Shown piece by piece: positions 58,437 through 64,000 of a DNA stretch of 64,000 nt. Numbering within the stretch: position 1 is the first letter of the stretch; each line of letters begins with the position of its first letter. Origin of the DNA: Diabrotica undecimpunctata (taxonomy: Eukaryota > Arthropoda > Insecta > Coleoptera > Chrysomelidae). The stretch covers positions 83,290,389 to 83,354,388 of the forward strand of contig NC_092809.1 of assembly GCF_040954645.1 (NCBI RefSeq). The letters are read 5' to 3'. The translations under genes and the position numbers were made by a program. Below the pieces are notes generated by a model. It did not search any database and had not been told where the DNA came from. It saw only the letters and a list, made by a program, of their open reading frames with translations.

Positions 58437-60013
58437 ATGCTGGTCTATTTACATGTTTTATTGTTGCTCTCTGTATCTGTGTGTGCACAGAATAGCACTC
58501 TGGAGTATGCTAGTTCTTTTCTTAAACGTTTGGGATATCTAAATACATCAAATAATGCTCTTTCTAGTATAGATATGGCCCTAGTTGCCTTTCAGGAAAA
58601 ATACAATCTTCCTGTGACTGGAACAATAAATAATGATACTATAAATATGATTATGAATAAGCCTCGATGTTCTGTTGGCGACAATAACTATGCCATTCGT
58701 TCGAAGTGGAATAAAACGACTTTACGCTGGTATTTCCCTCAGGCTATTAGTAATCCCGATTATATAAATCTTGCTGCAGAAGCTTTCGCTAGATGGGAGA
58801 CAATATCTAATTTAAAGTTTAAACAAGTAATAATACCTTCTCCGAGGCCTGATATTACTATAACTGTGGTACCAGATACTCATAATTTTCGAGCAAGTTG
58901 TCAAGGAACCTCTAAATGTTCATTTAATTTCGATGGTCCTGGAAAAGTATTGGCTCACGCATACTTTCCAAGCGCACACGGAGAGTGTACCGAAATTCAT
59001 CTTGATGTTAGTGAACGATGGTATGTAGGAAAGGCAGCGCTCCCAATGGTGAAGTCAATTTTTTGGCTGTCCTAATGCATGAAATTGGTCATTCTCTCGG
59101 ACTAGCACACAGTACTATTGATTCGTCTATTATGTATCCTTGGTATCAACAAGATGTACCACCTTTTGGTGATGATGATAAAAAGGCAATGAGTATTCTA
59201 TATGGGCCAAAAACAACACCCTCTTACATACCAACAACACCAGTTACGCTAGCACAAACACCACTTTCGCACAACAAGAACCATATGTCGAAAACATCTA
59301 CCATCAAACACAGGACCTCTTTGCCAACAACAACAACGACCACACCTGCAATACAAAACATATTATGTCTAATTCCGTATCCAGATTTCATGTTTCTAGC
59401 TACTTCTCCTCAGTTTCCAAATTATAGAATGTACGTTGGATATGGTCCGTATATATGGAAGTTTGATTTAAATGAAATGCGCCTTCCAAAACATCCCGAA
59501 TTAATTACCGATTATCTCCCTAAAGAGTTGAGGTCTACGCACGTTTCACATGTTTTTCAAAATTCCGAGGGACACTTAGTAACTATACGCAATAATCAGT
59601 ATTACGCTGCATCTTTCCCCAATTTAAAACTTCAAAAACGTTTTATGTTTCCTTCTATACCTGCGAGAACCAAAATAAATGCATTATTTCAAACAAACAG
59701 CGGTCAAACGTATTTATTATACAATGATGATTTTTATATTGAATTTAATGAAGCTGGAGATGTCTTAAACCGTGGACCCATGAATTATCTCTTACCCGGA
59801 CTACCAGATACAATAACATCAGCATTCCGCTATACTGATGGGTTTATTTACTTTTTTCAGAACAACACCTATTATAAGTACAGCGAATACACACGTAAAG
59901 TTGTAGCAGCAGGAACGTTTAGCTGGGAACTTTTTGGGATACCCTGCCCCAACGACGGGCTATTAAAACAATTAAGAACTTTGTTAAACAAAATTGTAAC
60001 TATATACGAATAA
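58437..60013 (+). pseudogene. MMP: secreted matrix metalloproteinase (MMP) cargo gene, one frameshift
   Basis: Two overlapping frames, 58437-59075 and 59018-60013. Domains in order: signal peptide (residues 1-17, Leu/Val-rich, ending VCAQ), peptidoglycan-binding-like propeptide with cysteine switch PRCSVGD (76-82), catalytic domain with WYFP and GECTEIHLD, then in the second frame the zinc site HEIGHSLGLAHS (59078-59113) and Met-turn SIMYP. A Thr-rich linker follows, then a hemopexin-like domain bounded by Cys residues (ILC...IPCPN). The frame break is a single base near 59030-59034, just before the zinc site. No clear furin site. MMPs cut extracellular matrix. Poly-A signal at 60009-60014. 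Host capture is inferred. Confidence 0.9.
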
Positions 60014-60014
60014 A
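60009..60014 (+). terminator. poly-A signal of metalloproteinase gene
   Basis: AATAAA overlapping the stop codon, the same compact arrangement as at 44222 and 53036. Confidence 0.55.
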
Positions 60015-60069
60015 AATGCTTCGTTTATGATGATGTTGTTTTTATTTAAATTCCATTACTCTGTATGTA

Positions 60070-60582
60070 TGTTAAGCAACGTCCTGCGTCGAATGTCACG
60101 TGACATTTTACGTTCTGTGTCGAATGTCACGTTCTACGTCGGATGTCACGTTCTCTTAGGCACTGTACGGAAAAGAAGAAGAAGAAGAATGTTCATACTG
60201 ATCGTTGACATGGCTTCTGTGTCACTAACGCTTTCATTTGACACCTCATACGTCAAAATCAGGCCAATAGCAATGAAGATACGTTTTAGCGCCCATTTGG
60301 CAACGTCGCCATCTTTGTTTTTTGTCTCCCTGCCTTCTCCCCGTTCCAACGAGCTCTCGTACGCCCCGATCGGACCAATAGAAACAAAGATATGACGTAA
60401 TGACCTTTTGGCATGCTCCGATGCGCACGGCACATACTGCGTTCAACCCCATTTTTCATCCCCTTTCCAACGAGCCCTCGTACGTCATCCTACGTTAAGC
60501 CGTTTGGAACTTACGACAGGGGGTTGCGATTTTAGGGGTTGCAATTTAGGGGATGTGCCAGGACATACATAGCCTATCTACT
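60070..60582. repeat. Polinton right terminal inverted repeat
   Basis: About 513 bp, inverse of the left repeat, with only about three tandem units and one AATGTCACGTGACATT palindrome (60092-60107). Ends GCCTATCTACT. Confidence 0.9.
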
Positions 60583-60588
60583 TATATT
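60583..60588. repeat. Polinton target-site duplication, right
   Basis: TATATT, identical to 42962-42967. Confidence 0.9.
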
Positions 60589-62800
60589 TTCAACATATAC
60601 CCTGAACGGTTTATATGGGCTCCTTATTTTTATCTACTGTTTGTAGACAGTGGAATGTCATACGCATTACACTGTGTAACAGAGGATATCATATTACCTG
60701 GTATAACTAAGTACTAAAATGTAACTGGTTCTTTAAAAAACAGGTATGTAGATACAAAAGGATTTTGAGCTTATTATTGAATGGAATGTTCGCTTGCATA
60801 GAAAATTTTTTTTTTCTGTATTTTTAAAGATGTCGTTTTTTTATTTAATATAATTTTATTAGTTCAATGCCGAACTTGATGTTTTTTTTAATTACAGAAA
60901 TTTCGTAATATATTTTGTTTACGTGAGTATGTCTTTGTACATTTTATGTAAGCATCTGATTAATAAAAACTACTTTTATTTTATCCAATCTTCTGCGATA
61001 TATTGTATAAAGCTTTTTTAATATTTTAGTTCTGGTCTTATTTGTGTACTACATATGATATCTCGATAAAACGCTATCTCAAAATAAATATGGTTAAGTG
61101 CTTCAATAGATATTTTTGTGTTAAAATGGGTAGTAGTGTGCACAAAAACAAAGAATGGTTAATTTGTCTAACAAGGTATATTCGGCAGCAGAAGCATATA
61201 GTACAAGCGTCTATGTTTTAAGGGCGGAAGGACGTGCGCCTCATTTTTAGCTGACAAGCTTGCGAAGAATATTATTTCTGGTCCTCAATTTACCTTTTAG
61301 TTTTAAACAATAATCTGTGACTGACCCGGTGTGATACAAACTATTTTCAAGGAATTTATAGGAAGTCTACAGTTCAATGATTTTATGACAAGATTGGATG
61401 TTCAGTTTTGTGAAAACGTCTATGTTGAGGAAATTGAAGGAACACCTACGAGTTTTTCAGGGGTTTTGGCTGAAAATTGATTCATAGTTTATTTTTATTG
61501 TGCAATATTAGGTGTCTCGTCTATATAATAGAAGTCCTAGTATCTACCGGTATGGATCGTTTGTTTGTGTAAATTTTATACAGTGTAGGTGCCTTTATGC
61601 TACCCCAAGCGAGACCGTTCTTCATCTGCTATTCTTACCAGTGAGTGATACAAAAAATATTCTCTTATGTTGGCATACGCAGACAATGTAAGTGAGCTTG
61701 TTATCTAAGGGGATATCATATAGTTTTTGGAGAAATATTCTGTAATTTAAGGTGTCTTAAGCGGCATTTAGATTGAAAAATACCACCCCTGATACCGGAT
61801 ATTTTTCGTGCCCGGTCTTTTTTTTGCCAGATTTAAGCAAGGTAACAACTTTGGCTTGTCTCTAAATTTTGGGTATCTCCATAATTTGAATACAGTTGTT
61901 CATCATCCGGATAAGCCATTGTAGAGTGTTTTTGGTCCAGGTTTCGTAATAAGCTTTGTGCTCGAATCCTCAATGTCGGTAGTTGTATTATTTTTTATTA
62001 AATATGTAGATGGTGGATCCAAGCTCAACATCGTTAAAAGGTTCTCTCGGCTGACTGGTTTTGTCCTTTCTTACTTTAAGTTATTCTTTGCTTCTTTTCC
62101 GAAAGAAATAGCATGTCTATATCTATGATGTGGTTTTCAGCGATCAGCTATATACCAAATACCCTAGGTTAGGCCCTATATGTGTTTCCTGCACTAGAAG
62201 TAAGTTACATTCGTGTTTAGCTCATATGTCTGATAAGTTTAAGTAAAGTAAAGTTTCTTGATCTCTAGATATACTCTTAACAGTTATAGACATATGTTAT
62301 TAGAATATTTGGTCCTAAAAAGGACCAATTTGACAAAATCATATTAAAGGGGTGACTGAAGAATTAGCCGATTAATTAATTCATCATTACCCAGGGTATG
62401 CCCGATTGCGGTGATCTTATTAGTACTTCAATCTTCCTTAACGCTCGTTCTTTGAATCCCATAAGTAATGCCTAATCTTTTACTTTGTATTAAAAATTTA
62501 AATTTTACATGCCGTGTATTACTTTTTGACGATATTTCGAATCAGATTTGTATAGTAATAATTTTAGGTATTAAAGAGCCTCTTTATGAAAATTAAATAA
62601 GTTTGTGATATCGGTCGCAACTCATATCTAGATAATAACAAAATAAACAGTTAAAATAAGTGTAAACAATTTCAACTACATATATCGGCGCCACTGTTCA
62701 GGTGATGGGTTTATCACAGATTATCAAAGATTACATTTTAATTCAATGTTCTATTTACGTATTTTCAATATTAAAAAAGTAGGAAAAGACATGTTTATGC
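60589..62800 (-). repeat. module-A unit resumed, with LINE reverse-transcriptase remnant
   Basis: Continues 42649-42961. 60589-61140 is non-coding module A. 61140-62230 is the minus-strand equivalent of the reverse-transcriptase remnant at 31690-33400. The rest follows the same order as the 31.7-kb unit in reverse. No intact gene. Confidence 0.7.
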
Positions 62801-63041
62801 TTTTATTTTTTTAAATCTATTCTATTTTCTTTTTAGAGTTCCATCTTTTTTGGACGACCTGTGTTCTTTTTTTAATTGGGCACTTGTCCAAAGCTATGAC
62901 AAATACTCTGTCCTCTACTATTCTACATTAATATGACTGATTCATTATTTTCTCTAAACACTATGTCCTCTGCTATTCTACATTAATATGACTGATTTAT
63001 TTTATCTTTCTTGCAGCAATTTTAATGTTTATCCTGTGTCT

Positions 63042-64000
63042 TCTTCTTCTTCTTCTTCTTTTTATATAGACATGACTGTCATTTTTCAATGTGCCTCCAG
63101 TAAGTTGCCGTTCCATCGTTTTCGTGATCTTCCTACTGATCGTCTTCCTACAGGTTAACCGTCTCTTGCCGTCTTTACTACTCTATTTGTTGTCATTCGG
63201 CTTATATGATCGTTCCATTCAACTCTTCTATTTCTTAACCAGTTCTTGATGTTCTCCACCTTGCATCTACGTCGTATATCTGTACTTCTAGCTCTGTCCC
63301 ATAGTGTCTTACCATCAATTTTTCTAAGTGTTTTCATCTCTGATGTTTCTAATATCCTTTTTGTCCTCTCTGTGTCAGGTCTTGTTTCTGCCGCGTATGT
63401 CATTAGTCTGATGACTGTTTTGTAAATTCTGCCTTTCGTTTCTTTCCCGATAGTTTTATTGCTTCGTATTGTTTCATTTAGGCAGCCTGCGGCTCTGTTT
63501 GCTCTATTCACTGGATCTTCCACTTTAGTTTCGAGCTTTCCGTAGCTAGATAATGTGATGGCTAGATATTTAAACTCCATCACTTGTTCTATTATCTGAC
63601 CTTTCAGCTCCAATTAACATCTTAGTAAATTTGCTGTTGTAACCATGAATTTTGTCTCTTTTGGGGAAATTAACATGTTAAATTTTCTGGCAGTTATATG
63701 AAATTGGTGCAGCATACGTTGTAAATCATCTTCATTTTGAAAGAGTAGTATTGCGTCGTTTGCACAGCAGATTATTTTAATTTGTTTTTCTTCCATTTGG
63801 TATCTTTTTTTAGTTCTTACTTTTTTATTATTTCATCCATAATCAGGTTGAACAATAGAGGACTCAGGAAATATCCCTGTCTTATCCCATTATCAGCTTT
63901 ATTAGGGTCGGTTGGTTCTTCTTCTACTTTTACTTTTATTGTGTTATTTTGGTATATATTTTCGGTCGTTTTGATTTTTCCTAGAGGTATCTCTCTTGCG
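63042..64000 (-). pseudogene. RTE-like LINE fragment, inverse of 30400-31455
   Basis: The minus-strand open piece 63155-63613 (152 codons) reads MEFKYLAITLSSYGKLE, AAETRPDTERTKR and KTLWDRARSTDIRRRC. The piece at 63614-63796 holds CCANDAILLFQ, and the 3' tail is (GAA)n-like at 63042-63062. Longer open frames than the plus-strand copy at 30400, so this copy is less decayed. It runs off the window. Confidence 0.7.

Larger units (their letters stand above)
42968..60582. mobile_element. Polinton/Maverick (virus-like) element, 17.6 kb
   Basis: The ends are AGTAGATAGGC and its complement, the AGT...ACT termini known for Polintons, with a 6-bp TATATT duplication and terminal inverted repeats (left to about 43722, right from about 60070). 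The gene set is the Polinton core: protein-primed family B DNA polymerase, retroviral-type integrase, packaging ATPase, adenain-like protease, and major and minor capsid proteins. Extra genes are a PLA2-like protein, a fibre-like coiled coil and a matrix metalloproteinase. Length is in the usual 15-20 kb range. Five genes carry visible breaks. Confidence 0.97.

Noticed and set aside
42968..60582. Integrated adintovirus or adenovirus genome rather than Polinton
   Set aside because: The gene content overlaps, but AGT...ACT ends, integrase with chromodomain and a 6-bp duplication define a Polinton; the boundary between the two groups is largely a matter of naming.

Overview
The window reads as AT-rich eukaryotic DNA, most likely an insect and possibly a beetle. 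It is dense in decayed LINEs and DNA transposons, its one nested Polinton/Maverick is of arthropod type, and no host gene is recognisable. The beetle guess rests only on LINE tail and repeat style and is weak.

Layout. Positions 1-3243 hold the 5' part of a jockey-like LINE on the minus strand (ORF1 with a CCHC knuckle, then endonuclease and the start of the reverse transcriptase). From about 3.5 to 42.9 kb lies a repeat graveyard. It contains LINE reverse-transcriptase remnants, (AT)n tracts flanked by long inverted modules (called A and B here), a RTE-like LINE with a 12-bp target duplication (13111-16050), a palindromic MITE (17131-17353), a 3.6-kb inverted duplication (18915-22494 versus 34345-37935), a tRNA-derived SINE (25526-25846), and a decayed piggyBac element (about 26816-30186). 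The piggyBac element carries an array of nine small hairpins with compensatory stem changes.

Positions 42968-60582 are a 17.6-kb Polinton. It has AGT...ACT ends, terminal inverted repeats and a 6-bp TATATT target duplication, and it sits inside a module-A repeat. Two divergent control regions organise it. From 48407-48475 the capsid-side genes run left (phospholipase A2/VP1-like protein, adenain-like protease, small Cys protein, minor capsid, major capsid, RNase H-like protein). The packaging ATPase, a DUF8207-like protein, a coiled-coil fibre-like protein, the integrase with chromodomain and an unknown protein run right. From 57.8-58.4 kb a small OB-like gene and the protein-primed DNA polymerase run left, and a secreted matrix metalloproteinase, an unusual cargo, runs right. 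Together these make a virus-like replicon: polymerase for copying, integrase for insertion, ATPase and protease plus two capsid proteins for particles, and PLA2, fibre and metalloproteinase as candidate entry or spread functions. Several genes carry one break each (in-frame stops in the major capsid, OB-like and 52276-53040 genes; single-base shifts in polymerase and metalloproteinase), so this copy looks recently inactivated.

Positions 60589-64000 resume the interrupted module A and its LINE remnants, mirroring 30.4-34.3 kb.
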